The notes: a model not told the origin generated them from the letters alone. Shown: positions 34,448 through 43,734, counted from the stretch's first letter. The stretch: 64,000 bases of DNA from Geobacter sp. AOG1 (GCF_019972315.1 NZ_BLIZ01000001.1:1438513-1502512); one strand, 5' to 3'. A program made the numbers and translations.

Positions 34448-36952
34448 ATGAAAGCCGTGATTATGGCGGGGGGCTTCGGCACCCGCATCCAGCCCCTGAC
34501 CAACAGCCTGCCGAAGCCCATGGTCCCCCTGATCAATCGCCCCATGATGCTTCATATCGTGGAACTGCTGAAGAAGTACGAGATCACGGACCTGGTAATG
34601 CTCCTCTACCACCAGCCCCACATAATCAAGAATTTCTTCCGGGACGGTACGGATTTCGGCGTCAAGATAACCTACGTCACCCCCCTGGAGGACATGGGGA
34701 CGGCCGGGGCGGTTAAATGCGCCGAAAAGTACCTGGATGACCGGTTCCTCATCATCAGCGGCGACCTGCTGACCGACTTCAACCTGCAGAAGGTGATGGA
34801 TTTCCATGAGCACAACAAGGCGCTGGCGACCATCACCCTCACATCGGTGAAAGATCCCCTGCAGTTTGGCGTCGTCGTCACCAACAAGGAGCACCGTATT
34901 ACCCAGTTTCTCGAAAAGCCGGGGTGGGGAGAGGTGATTTCCGACACCATCAACACCGGCATCTATGTGCTGGAGCCGGAGATTTTCAAGTACATCCCCG
35001 CGGGGGAGAACTTCGACTTTTCCCAGGACCTCTTTCCGAAACTGCTGGAGAACAGTGAACCCCTGTTCGGCTTCACCGCCAAGGGGTACTGGCGGGACAT
35101 CGGCAACACCGATTCCTACCGCGAGGCACATCACGACATCTTCAAGGGGAGGATCAATGTCAGGATCGATGAGCCGAAGCAGGATTTCGTCGGCCGCGAC
35201 CTGCGCCTGGGGGCGGATGTCCGCCTGGCCGATCCGTCCCACCTGCAGGGGACCGTGGTCATCGGCGACAACTCCCAGATTCTCGGTGAGGCCCATATCA
35301 AGGATTCGGTGATCGGCCGCAACTGCACCATCGAGCCGGGGGCCAAGCTGAACCGTTGCGTGATCTGGGACAACGTGTACATCAAGAAGGGGACACGCCT
35401 GAATGACTGCGTCATCTGCAACAACGTCCGGATTGGCCAGGGGGTCGTCATCGACGAGGGGGTCATCATCGCCGAAGAGACCTCAATCGGTGAAGAAGTG
35501 TATATCAAGCAAGACGTCAAGGTCTGGCCGCGCAAGGTGATCGAGGCAGGGGCCATCGTCACCGCCAACCTCATCTGGGGGGAGAAATGGAAGAAGTCCC
35601 TTTTCGAGGGGGCGATGATCAAAGGGCTCACCAACGTGGAGCTGACGCCGGAGTTCGTGGCCAAACTCGGATGCGCCTACGGCACGTCGTTTCCCAAGGG
35701 GGGATTCGTGCTGGCCGGCCGCGATGCCTACCTCGCCTCGCGGATGCTCAAGCGGAGCTTCATCGGTGGCATCCTTTCCGCCGGTGTCAATGTGCGGGAC
35801 CTGCTGATGACGCCGTTGCCCATCGTCCGCTACAAGCTGAAGACTTTCGGCGAGCTGGGGGGGGTCTACTTCCGGCAGGCCGCAGACGACCCGGCATCCA
35901 CCGAGATCATCTTTCTCGACAGTGATGGCCTCGATTTCTCGAGTTCCATGGGGAAAAACACCGAACGGGTCTTTTTCAAGGAAAACTTCCGCCGTGCCCA
36001 CCATACGGAGCCGGGGCGGATCACCGAACTGCCGCAGGTCGTCGACTTCTACCGCGAAGGGATAACCCGCGGGCTCGACCAGGCAGGCATCCGCAAGGGC
36101 AAATTCAAGATCGTCATCGACTTCAACCACTCGCCGGCCGGTCAGGTGTTCCCTCCTATTCTCAACGATCTGGGGATCGACGTCATCAGCCTCAATGCCT
36201 ATATCGACGAGGAGCGGGGGTCCAAGACCACCGAGGAGCGCCCGCTGGGTCTGCAGCAGCTGGCCAAGATCGTTGCCACCCTGGAGGCAAATGCGGGCAT
36301 CTGGCTCAGTCCCTGTGCGGAGATGATTACCATGGTTGACGAGCAGGGCGCCATTTATGAGGGGTCCGGGTTGTTGGAGCTGTTCGTTGCCCTGATGCTC
36401 AAGGCGGGTGAGAAGGGGACCTTTGCGGTGCCCGTTCATGCCCCTTCCACCGTGGAAATCATGGCCCAGGAGCGCGGGTGCGCTGTGGTCAGGACCAAGA
36501 GCAGCGAGCGGGCCATGATAGAGGCGACCCTTTCGCCCGAAGCGGTCATGGCCGGGTCCATGGATGGACGGTTCGCCTTTCCCAAGTTCCAGGCCGCCTT
36601 CGACGGCATGTTCGCCATCGGCAAGGCGATCGAACTCCTGGCGGCGGTTGGCAAACCCCTTTCCCATATCCTGGCCGATGTCCCCCGGCGAGCCTTCCTC
36701 CAAACCTCCGTCCCCTGCGTCTTCGAACTGAAGGGGGGGATCATGCGCAAGATGAGCGAGGACAGCCTGGACAAGGAGGCCTCCTTCATCGACGGCATCA
36801 AGGTGCATTTCGGACAGGACTGGGCACTGGTACTGCCGGACCAGTATCTGCCGGTGGTGCACATAGTCGTCGAGGCCAAGGAACCGAAGGCGGCGCAGAA
36901 ACTTCTGGATGAATACAAGAAAAAGGTTGAGAAGTGGAAGAAGGAACTTTAA
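34448..36952 (+). CDS. Sugar-1-phosphate nucleotidyltransferase fused to a degenerate phosphomannomutase domain
   Basis: 834 residues. Residues 1-235 are a nucleotidyltransferase (MKAVIMAGGFGTRIQPLT, SLPKPMVPLINRPMM), followed by left-handed beta-helix repeats to about 370 (VIGDNSQILGEAHIKDSVIG). Residues about 380-834 align in layout with phosphomannomutase/phosphoglucomutase, but the signature loops are lost: the phosphoserine loop reads RQAADDP (476-482) instead of a TASHNP type, the metal loop reads SPCAEM (621-626) instead of DGDxDR, and the sugar loop reads AGSMDGR (702-708) instead of GGExSGH. The transferase should make an NDP-sugar; the mutase half is probably structural or regulatory. 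It sits before GH57, galT and glgA genes. Confidence 0.88.
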   Translation: MKAVIMAGGFGTRIQPLTNSLPKPMVPLINRPMMLHIVELLKKYEITDLVMLLYHQPHIIKNFFRDGTDFGVKITYVTPLEDMGTAGAVKCAEKYLDDRFLIISGDLLTDFNLQKVMDFHEHNKALATITLTSVKDPLQFGVVVTNKEHRITQFLEKPGWGEVISDTINTGIYVLEPEIFKYIPAGENFDFSQDLFPKLLENSEPLFGFTAKGYWRDIGNTDSYREAHHDIFKGRINVRIDEPKQDFVGRDLRLGADVRLADPSHLQGTVVIGDNSQILGEAHIKDSVIGRNCTIEPGAKLNRCVIWDNVYIKKGTRLNDCVICNNVRIGQGVVIDEGVIIAEETSIGEEVYIKQDVKVWPRKVIEAGAIVTANLIWGEKWKKSLFEGAMIKGLTNVELTPEFVAKLGCAYGTSFPKGGFVLAGRDAYLASRMLKRSFIGGILSAGVNVRDLLMTPLPIVRYKLKTFGELGGVYFRQAADDPASTEIIFLDSDGLDFSSSMGKNTERVFFKENFRRAHHTEPGRITELPQVVDFYREGITRGLDQAGIRKGKFKIVIDFNHSPAGQVFPPILNDLGIDVISLNAYIDEERGSKTTEERPLGLQQLAKIVATLEANAGIWLSPCAEMITMVDEQGAIYEGSGLLELFVALMLKAGEKGTFAVPVHAPSTVEIMAQERGCAVVRTKSSERAMIEATLSPEAVMAGSMDGRFAFPKFQAAFDGMFAIGKAIELLAAVGKPLSHILADVPRRAFLQTSVPCVFELKGGIMRKMSEDSLDKEASFIDGIKVHFGQDWALVLPDQYLPVVHIVVEAKEPKAAQKLLDEYKKKVEKWKKEL

Positions 36953-36957
36953 CCGCA

Positions 36958-37039
36958 GTTCAATGTTCCGGGTTCAACGTTACAAGTCCTTTTCCCGGGC
37001 TGACCTTGAACCTCGAACGTTAAACCTTGAACCTTGAAC
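36958..37039. repeat. Intercistronic quasi-palindrome C
   Basis: Arms at 36958-36981 and 37016-37039 (24 bases each) pair at 20 positions. The right arm contains the tandem unit CCTTGAA. It begins six bases after the upstream stop and ends ten bases before the GH57 ATG, so it may affect that gene's translation. Confidence 0.6.
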
Positions 37040-37048
37040 GGGATTGTC

Positions 37049-39253
37049 ATGGCCGAGCCCCTTTCCATAGTTTTCCTCTGGCACATGCACCAGCCTTACT
37101 ACAAGGAGCCGGTCCGGGGGGAGTATCTCCTTCCCTGGACCTACCTCCATGCGGTCAAGGACTACTACGACATGGCCGCCATCGTGGCAGAGACGCCGGG
37201 GGCAAAAGTCGTGTTCAACCTGGTGCCGTCGCTTCTGGAGCAGATCCGGGATTATGCCGGCGGAACTGCTGTGGACCCATTTTTGGTGCGGGGAAAGATG
37301 GCTCCCGCCGATATGACCGACGAGGACCGGCTCTTCCTCCTGGAAAATTTCTTTTCAGCCAATCGCCAGCGGATGATCGAACCCTATCCGCGTTATCTGG
37401 AACTCCTCTATCTGGCGGGAGATGGCGCGGCAACGAAGCTTTCTGACCGACTGCGCCATTTCCGGGAACAGGAACTCCTCGATCTGCAAGTCTGGTTTTT
37501 CCTTTCCTGGACCGGCGAGGCCGCCCGGCGCCGTTACCCGGCCCTGCAAAGACTGGTGGACAAGGGGAGGCATTTCAGCCCCGCGGACAAGGCGCTCTTG
37601 TTTACGACCCACCGGGAGATTCTCAACGAGATCATCCCCCTCTACCGGCGCCTGCACGAGGAGGGGAAAGCCGAACTTGCGGTTTCTCCCTATTTCCATC
37701 CGATCCTGCCGCTTCTCTGCGACATGAAAAGCGCCCAGACGGCCATGCCTAAGGCGACCCTCCCCGCACTACGCTTCCGCCATCCCGAAGATGCCCGTGC
37801 CCAGGTGACCGGGGGGATCGCCTACTTCAAAGATACCTTCGGGTTCGAACCGGTTGGCATGTGGCCCTCGGAAGGGTCGGTGAGTGACGAGGCACTGTCC
37901 ATCATCGCCGAAAGCGGTCTGAAGTGGGCTGCCACCGATGAAGGTGTGCTCGTGCATACGCTTGCCGGTGGACTTGGTCCGGGACGGGAGAACCTCTATC
38001 ATCCCTATGCCTTCCAGTCGGGAGAGCGGCGGCTGGGACTGTTCTTTCGCGACCACGCCCTCTCCGATCTGATCGGCTTTACCTACTCCCAGTGGGATGC
38101 CGTGCGGGCGGTGGAGGATTTCGTCGGCAGACTGCTGGACTTGCATCGGCGGACTCCCAATGCCAAGGTTGTGCCGGTTATCCTGGACGGCGAGAACGCA
38201 TGGGAGTACTACCCCGACAACGGCCATACGTTCCTTTCCCGTCTGTACGGGGCAATTGCCAGCGAAAAGGGACTACGGCTGGCAACCTTCAGCGAGACTC
38301 TCGATCGGTCGGCGCCCCGGCAGGTGCTGCAGCACGTTCATCCCGGCTCCTGGATCAATGCAAACTACGGCATCTGGGTCGGTCATCCGGAGGAGAACCT
38401 GGGGTGGGATTACCTTGCACGGGCGCGGGCAGCGGTTGTAGAGTGGGATGGCGAAGTTGCGAACCTTTTGTCCTCTGGGACAATGGGCCTCGACCCGACC
38501 GCGACGATCGACGACCGGCGACAACAGCTTTGCCGGGCTCTTTATGCCGCCGAGGGGAGCGACTGGTTCTGGTGGTACGGCGATGACCACTTTTCTCCCC
38601 ACAGCGACCGTTTCGATGCCCTGTTCCGCAAGTACCTGATCCACGTCTACACATTGCTTGGCAAGGAAGTCCCGCGTGAACTGTACCAGCCGATCAAGCA
38701 GAAAAGCCCGGCGGGCTTCGTGCGGGAGCCGGCCGCTCTCATAACCCCCACCATCAACGGGTTGGTGACGGACTATTTCGAGTGGCTGGCCGCCGGTCTC
38801 TACGACCTGACCAAGCAGGCGTCGGCCATGCATGCAGCGGAAAGCCTCCTGCAGTCCTTTTTCTACGGCTTTGACCGCAAAAACCTCTATTTCAGGATTG
38901 ACGGGGTTTCCTCCCTCGACCGTTCCCTCCAGCCCGGAGACAGCCTCGGTGTCCACCTCCTCACCGAACGGGAATGGCGGGTCACTATGGATATGGGAGC
39001 TGGTGAAGCGAGGTTGCAGTGCAAGGGAGAAACGGGATGGTCAGATGCCGGCGTCGCCTGCCCCTGGAAAATTGCCCGGGTCTGCGAGGTTGCAGTCCCC
39101 ATCGATGCCATCAACCTGGTGCCGGCGGGGAAACTGTTCGCCTATCTCACCCTGGTCCGGGGCCAGGAAGAGGTGGGACGCTGGCCGACCGACGCCCCCA
39201 TGGTGCTGAAGTATGCGGGCCCGGATATCGAGTTGGAAAATTGGCTGATATGA
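37049..39253 (+). CDS. Glycoside hydrolase family 57 protein
   Basis: 734 residues from ATG 37049. The GH57 regions are present: FLWHMHQPYY at the N-terminus, GMWPSEGSVSDEAL with candidate nucleophile Glu275, and VILDGENAWEYYPDNG with candidate acid/base Asp380. No signal peptide, so it acts in the cytoplasm. GH57 includes alpha-amylases, 4-alpha-glucanotransferases and branching enzymes; position beside galT and glgA points to alpha-glucan (glycogen) remodelling. The C-terminal 300 residues are a helical/beta extension typical of longer members. The ribosome site is poor, lying next to a palindromic repeat. Confidence 0.9.
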   Translation: MAEPLSIVFLWHMHQPYYKEPVRGEYLLPWTYLHAVKDYYDMAAIVAETPGAKVVFNLVPSLLEQIRDYAGGTAVDPFLVRGKMAPADMTDEDRLFLLENFFSANRQRMIEPYPRYLELLYLAGDGAATKLSDRLRHFREQELLDLQVWFFLSWTGEAARRRYPALQRLVDKGRHFSPADKALLFTTHREILNEIIPLYRRLHEEGKAELAVSPYFHPILPLLCDMKSAQTAMPKATLPALRFRHPEDARAQVTGGIAYFKDTFGFEPVGMWPSEGSVSDEALSIIAESGLKWAATDEGVLVHTLAGGLGPGRENLYHPYAFQSGERRLGLFFRDHALSDLIGFTYSQWDAVRAVEDFVGRLLDLHRRTPNAKVVPVILDGENAWEYYPDNGHTFLSRLYGAIASEKGLRLATFSETLDRSAPRQVLQHVHPGSWINANYGIWVGHPEENLGWDYLARARAAVVEWDGEVANLLSSGTMGLDPTATIDDRRQQLCRALYAAEGSDWFWWYGDDHFSPHSDRFDALFRKYLIHVYTLLGKEVPRELYQPIKQKSPAGFVREPAALITPTINGLVTDYFEWLAAGLYDLTKQASAMHAAESLLQSFFYGFDRKNLYFRIDGVSSLDRSLQPGDSLGVHLLTEREWRVTMDMGAGEARLQCKGETGWSDAGVACPWKIARVCEVAVPIDAINLVPAGKLFAYLTLVRGQEEVGRWPTDAPMVLKYAGPDIELENWLI

Positions 39254-39264
39254 ATGGAGGCTGA

Positions 39265-40290
39265 ATGTCAGAACTGCGCTGGGACCCCCTCAAGCTTCAC
39301 TGGGTGATTATCGCTACGGAACGGGGACGCCGCCCCCGCGACTTCGCCGTGGAGGCAGAAACCGGCGTCCAAACCAGCTGTCCCTTCTGCTACGGAAACG
39401 AGGACAAGACCCCCCGGGAAATCTTTGCTATCCGTCCCTCCGGGCCACCCAACACGGTCAACTGGCAGGTGCGGGTTGTCCCGAACAAGTATCCGGCGCT
39501 GCGGGTCGAGGGTGAGTTGAAGAGTCGCGGTTACGGCCTCTACGACGTCATGGATGGCATCGGTGCCCACGAGATCATCATCGAGACGCCGGATCATGAC
39601 CGGGGACTGGCGGACCTTACTCCCGCCGAGATCACCGGTGTGCTCCAGGCTTACCGTGCCCGCCTTCTCGATTTGCGCCAGGACAGGCGGCTTCGCTACA
39701 TGGTGCTGTTCAAAAATCACGGCACCCGAGCCGGTGCGACACTTTCCCATGCCCACAGCCAACTCATCGCCGTGCCACTCACGCCGCCGGTCGCGGCGAC
39801 CGAGCTCCGGATCTGCCGGGAGTTTTATGCCTCCAAGGAACGCTGCATCTTCTGCGACCTCATCGATTTCGAGATCTCCTGTGGCGACCGGATCGTGCGG
39901 GAGTTCGCAAATTACGTCATAATGACCCCCTATGCCTCCTGTTTTCCCTTCGAACTCAGGCTTTACCCGAAGCGCCATTCCCATGATTTCGCCCTGCTGG
40001 GAGAGGGGGACCTGGCGGAGTTGGCGGTGGCCATGAAAGAGATGCTTTTCCGGCTCAAAACGGTCCTCAAGGATCCCCCATACAACTTCATTCTCCATAC
40101 GGCCCCTCCGACCCAGGACCGGCTGGGGAAGCCGGAATACTGGGGGTCCATCGAGTATGACTATCACTGGCACATCGAACTGGTGCCGCGGCTTACCCAG
40201 ATTGCCGGCTTCGAGTGGGGGACTGGCTTTTTCATCAATCCGACGTCTCCGGAAGATGCGGCGACTTTTCTCCGGGAGGCAGAGGTCTGA
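39265..40290 (+). CDS. galT: Galactose-1-phosphate uridylyltransferase-type enzyme
   Basis: 341 residues, ATG 39265 after GGAGG. The catalytic HxHxQ is HAHSQL (His162, His164, Gln166) after NHGTRAGATLSH. Zinc-site Cys pairs are visible as CPFCYG and CIFCDL. The family transfers UMP between UDP-glucose and galactose-1-phosphate; ADP-glucose-type relatives (phosphorylase-like) exist, and the neighbourhood of glgA leaves that open. It lies 11 bases after the GH57 gene, in one operon. Confidence 0.9.
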   Translation: MSELRWDPLKLHWVIIATERGRRPRDFAVEAETGVQTSCPFCYGNEDKTPREIFAIRPSGPPNTVNWQVRVVPNKYPALRVEGELKSRGYGLYDVMDGIGAHEIIIETPDHDRGLADLTPAEITGVLQAYRARLLDLRQDRRLRYMVLFKNHGTRAGATLSHAHSQLIAVPLTPPVAATELRICREFYASKERCIFCDLIDFEISCGDRIVREFANYVIMTPYASCFPFELRLYPKRHSHDFALLGEGDLAELAVAMKEMLFRLKTVLKDPPYNFILHTAPPTQDRLGKPEYWGSIEYDYHWHIELVPRLTQIAGFEWGTGFFINPTSPEDAATFLREAEV

Positions 40291-40365
40291 AATGTGGCGT
40301 CCCGATGCGGGTGATCCCCGGAGAGTTCACGTTGACCCTTGCCCGCAGGTATGTGAGGCAGTGCG

Positions 40366-41823
40366 ATGAAGATACTGTTTGTTGCTTCCGAAGTGGCTCC
40401 TTTTGCCAAAACCGGCGGGCTGGCGGATGTCACCGGTTCGCTCCCCGTTGCGCTCAAGCGTCTGGGGCACGACGTCCGCATTATTCTCCCCCTCTACAAA
40501 ACCGTTGGCGAAGGACCGTTTCCCATCCACAAAGGGCGCAAGAGCGTGGAAATCCCGCTGGGAGAAACTCTCCGCAAGGGGTTCCTGCGGCAGAGCACGT
40601 CCGCCGACATACCGGTCTACCTCTTGGAAAACAGGTTTTTTTTCCATCGCGACCATCTGTACGGAACGCCGGCTGGCGATTACCCGGACAATCATCAACG
40701 CTTTGCCTTTTTTTGCCGGGGGGTACTCGACCTGCTGAAACGGATGGATTTTCGTCCTGATATACTCCATTGCCACGACTGGCAGACTGCGCTGGTTCCC
40801 GTCCTGCTCCGGTATGCGCACCGGGAGGACCCGTTTTTTATGAGCACGGCGACCCTGTTCACCATTCATAACCTTGCCTACCAGGGGTTGTTTCCCAAGA
40901 CCTCACTTGGGGAAATGGGGTTCGACTGGTCATATTTCACCATTGACCGGTTGGAGTACTACGACCAGGTTAATCTTATGAAGGGGGGGATTCTCACGGC
41001 TGACTTGGTCACGACCGTCTCACCCTCCTATTGTAACGAGATTCTGTCCGTTGAACAGGGGTGCGGACTGGAGGGGGTGCTGGCGCAGCGTCGTGACGAC
41101 CTGTACGGTGTCCTTAACGGGCTGGACCCCGAGGAATGGGATCCTGCCACTGATCGGCATATCTTCAAGACCTATACGCCAGCGGCGCCGGCGGGAAAGG
41201 CGGTCAACAAGAGAGGGTTGCAAAAGCGGCTCGGGCTGGAAGTGGCGCCGGACATTCCGCTTGTCGGCATGGTGACCCGGCTGGCGTCCCAGAAAGGGAT
41301 TGACCTGTTGACCGCTATCCTTCCCCGTCTCGAGGGTGATGAGAACGTGCAGCTCGTGCTGCTCGGTGCCGGCGACGAAGCCTATCATCAGCTGTTTGAA
41401 GATTTCAATGCGCGAGGTGTCGGCAATATCTCGCTTAACATCGGTTACGATTCCGTATGCGCCCGGCAGATTTATGCCGGAAGCGATATCTTTCTCATGC
41501 CGTCGCACTATGAGCCATGCGGCCTTGGCCAGCTGATAGCTCTCCGCTATGGGGCGGTGCCGGTAGTGAGGAAAACCGGCGGCCTCGCGGATACGGTGTT
41601 CGATGGAAGGGACGGGTCGCGGGAGCCCAACGGCTTTACCTTTGATGACTTTACGGCAGACGCCCTGTGGGAAGCACTGCAACGGGCGTTGCAATCATAC
41701 CGGCAACGGGATGCCTGGAAAAAACTGGTCCGGCGCGGAATGAGCAGGGATTACTCCTGGCAGCAGTCGGCTGGTGAGTACGAGCGGCTCTACCGTGTTG
41801 CGCTGGGAAAAAAGAGGTTATGA
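40366..41823 (+). CDS. glgA: Glycogen synthase (ADP-glucose type)
   Basis: 485 residues, the standard length. The N-terminus KILFVASEVAPFAKTGGLADV holds the KxGGL substrate motif, HCHDWQTALVP and TIHNLAYQGLFP are GT5 blocks, and the C-terminal domain has SRLASQKG-type VTRLASQKGIDLL and MPSHYEPCGLGQL with the catalytic Glu, then RKTGGLADTV. It extends alpha-1,4-glucan from ADP-glucose in the cytoplasm. Glycogen storage is the clearest function of this locus. Confidence 0.97.
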   Translation: MKILFVASEVAPFAKTGGLADVTGSLPVALKRLGHDVRIILPLYKTVGEGPFPIHKGRKSVEIPLGETLRKGFLRQSTSADIPVYLLENRFFFHRDHLYGTPAGDYPDNHQRFAFFCRGVLDLLKRMDFRPDILHCHDWQTALVPVLLRYAHREDPFFMSTATLFTIHNLAYQGLFPKTSLGEMGFDWSYFTIDRLEYYDQVNLMKGGILTADLVTTVSPSYCNEILSVEQGCGLEGVLAQRRDDLYGVLNGLDPEEWDPATDRHIFKTYTPAAPAGKAVNKRGLQKRLGLEVAPDIPLVGMVTRLASQKGIDLLTAILPRLEGDENVQLVLLGAGDEAYHQLFEDFNARGVGNISLNIGYDSVCARQIYAGSDIFLMPSHYEPCGLGQLIALRYGAVPVVRKTGGLADTVFDGRDGSREPNGFTFDDFTADALWEALQRALQSYRQRDAWKKLVRRGMSRDYSWQQSAGEYERLYRVALGKKRL

Positions 41824-41826
41824 GAC

Positions 41827-41982
41827 ATGACGATGGTAAGGGATGACCTTGCGGAACTTGAGAAGGAAGTCAGAAAGCTCCTCGATGACAACCGGAAATT
41901 TCTTGAACGGGTGCTCGACGATGATTTCGAGCCGGACGAGGCGGCAGAAGATGAGGGGCCGGAGGTGACGGAGGAGTTGTAG
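41827..41982 (+). CDS. Acidic 51-residue protein after glgA
   Basis: ATG 41827, three bases after the glgA stop, preceded by GAGGT; too short for ordinary gene calls. MTMVRDDLAELEKEVRKLLD is a predicted amphipathic helix with heptad character, and the tail (DDDFEPDEAAEDEGPE) is strongly acidic. Tight coupling to glgA suggests an accessory or regulatory subunit; this is inference. ATG 41833 is an alternative start. Confidence 0.65.
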   Translation: MTMVRDDLAELEKEVRKLLDDNRKFLERVLDDDFEPDEAAEDEGPEVTEEL

Positions 41983-41998
41983 CGCCAAAGGTATCAAA

Positions 41999-42034
41999 AA
42001 GAAAGCCCCCGGAATTCAGACCGGGGGCTTTCTT
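41999..42034. terminator. Bidirectional terminator
   Basis: A 14-bp stem AAGAAAGCCCCCGG/CCGGGGGCTTTCTT with an eight-base loop, between the glgA operon and convergent imcH. Confidence 0.88.
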
Positions 42035-42057
42035 GCGTTCAGCGTCTGCAATGGGGA

Positions 42058-43611
42058 TCAGTGTTTCGGGATGCTTTCCCCGGCCCCTTCGCCCGTGACG
42101 TCGTGACCACCTGCCATGTGGCAGTCGCTGCAGTTGGTCTTATACAGCTCGTCACCGATATCCACCGGGTGAACGAACTCTTTGACCTGGGTGCCGGCCG
42201 GGATGTTTTCCTGTTTCTGGCCAAGGACGGTGTGGCAGAGGTTGCAGTCCTTGGAGATGATTCGGCCTTCTGCTGACTTGTGTTTACCGTCATGGCAACG
42301 GAAGCATCCCGGCGCATAGAAGTGGCCGATGTTGTTCGGATAGGTGCTCCAGGATACCTTCATGGCGGGGAAGAAGTTCCGGTTGTAGATTTCCTGGACC
42401 TCGACAGTCGCTTTCTTTACGGCTGCTGCCTTTCCCTTGGCAACGGCAGGATAGTTCTTCTCGTAATACTCGGGGATACCCTTGGAGATGGAAGTCATCG
42501 CCTCGCTGGAAGTCTTGTAGGGTTTGCTCAATAACTCCACGGCAATCTTCTTGATGTAGGGGAGCGACTGGTCGATGTGGCCGGAGACGAAGTTTTCGTC
42601 CATTTCCTGACTCGGCGAGCGGTAGATATGGGTCGGCCTGTTGTGGCAGTCGGTGCAGTCCATCCGACGCTTTTCCCCTTTGGCGATTTCGTCCTTGGTC
42701 AGGGGCTTCTCAGTGTCCATGAACTCGGTGATCTTGCCATCTTTCCCCATGACTGCGATATAGGGGATATCGAAGCGCTTCTTGTCGCGGGCGATATAGT
42801 TAACCTCAGTGCCGATATGCCAGTGAATGCCCTTGGCATGGGGTGTTTTGGGTGTTCCGCCGATGTTGATCAGCATGTTGATCTCACGCGGCATGTTGGT
42901 TTCGTTGGGAGCATAATGGTAGAAGACCTTCTGCCGTCCAGAGTAGAATTTTTCCGGCCAGTGGCAGTGTTCGCAGGTGTCCCGCGCTGGACGGAGGTTT
43001 TCGATGGGGGTTTCGATGGGGGCCGGGTAGGTGTGGAAGGCAACGGCAAAGAGCTGACGCATGCCGGAAATCTTGGCTTTTACGTACCAGGCGGCACCGG
43101 GGCCGACGTGGCACTCGACGCATTTGACCTTGGCGTGGGGGGAGTTACTCCAGGCGGTATGCTCCGGTTCCATGACCGTATGGCAAAGCTCGCCGCAGAA
43201 GGAAGTGGATTCGGTGAACTCGAACCCTTTGAGGGATGCGATGGAAACGATGAGGACAAAGACTATGGACGCGACGATGAAGAAGATGAACAGGTGGCGC
43301 CGTGAGGGTTCGTTCAGGTCGAGGCGCGGATACTGGGGGATCTCCTCATCCAGAGACGCCATACCTTCGATGACCGCTTTGCGCCGCTGGTTGCGGACCC
43401 GCCAGGCACCGATCGGCACGAGAATAAGGCCGAAGATGAGCATCCCGGGGAAGAGGAAATACGTCAACAGTCCCAGGTACGGTTTCTCGACGCCGGTAAT
43501 GGCCTCATAGGAGAGAAAGACGATGATCGCACAGGTGGCGGTAACCGCCAGGATCATGCCGATCAGGCTTATGATGTTCCAGGCGTAGCCTGCGGTTTTT
43601 CTGATGGCCAT
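42058..43611 (-). CDS. imcH: Seven-heme NapC/NirT-type inner-membrane cytochrome (ImcH-like)
   Basis: 517 residues. Three membrane helices lie at about 12-38, 48-70 and 106-128, the last anchoring a periplasmic multiheme domain. Heme sites in order: CGELCH (139-144, a C-X3-CH variant followed by TVM), CVECH (164), CEHCH (213), CTDCH (319), CFRCH, CNLCH and CSDCH. Length, heme count and membrane plan match ImcH of Geobacter sulfurreducens, which oxidises menaquinol and is required for reduction of high-potential extracellular acceptors such as electrodes and Fe(III). The neighbours glgA and a class V aminotransferase also agree, from memory, with that locus. A candidate promoter and operator lie upstream (43690-43734). 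Confidence 0.93.
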   Translation of the reverse strand: MAIRKTAGYAWNIISLIGMILAVTATCAIIVFLSYEAITGVEKPYLGLLTYFLFPGMLIFGLILVPIGAWRVRNQRRKAVIEGMASLDEEIPQYPRLDLNEPSRRHLFIFFIVASIVFVLIVSIASLKGFEFTESTSFCGELCHTVMEPEHTAWSNSPHAKVKCVECHVGPGAAWYVKAKISGMRQLFAVAFHTYPAPIETPIENLRPARDTCEHCHWPEKFYSGRQKVFYHYAPNETNMPREINMLINIGGTPKTPHAKGIHWHIGTEVNYIARDKKRFDIPYIAVMGKDGKITEFMDTEKPLTKDEIAKGEKRRMDCTDCHNRPTHIYRSPSQEMDENFVSGHIDQSLPYIKKIAVELLSKPYKTSSEAMTSISKGIPEYYEKNYPAVAKGKAAAVKKATVEVQEIYNRNFFPAMKVSWSTYPNNIGHFYAPGCFRCHDGKHKSAEGRIISKDCNLCHTVLGQKQENIPAGTQVKEFVHPVDIGDELYKTNCSDCHMAGGHDVTGEGAGESIPKH

Positions 43612-43689
43612 AGAGTGGGTCTCCTTTGTGGAAAAACAGTCTGGCAGTAGCGCGCCATAACTATCTAAATTGTGTCGAAAAACTGGTAC

Positions 43690-43734
43690 AATTTACAACG
43701 CTGTTTCAGATTTTGTCAAACATAAAAATCTGAA
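43690..43734 (-). promoter_or_regulatory. imcH promoter with overlapping inverted repeat
   Basis: On the minus strand, TTGACA (complement of 43714-43719), 18-base spacer, TAAATT (complement of 43690-43695), about 80 bases before the imcH ATG. A perfect 10-bp inverted repeat TTCAGATTTT/AAAATCTGAA (43705-43714 and 43725-43734) straddles the -35, as an operator would. The whole 336-base gap (43612-43947) is AT-rich and has no gene; it separates imcH from the divergent aminotransferase gene. Confidence 0.55.
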
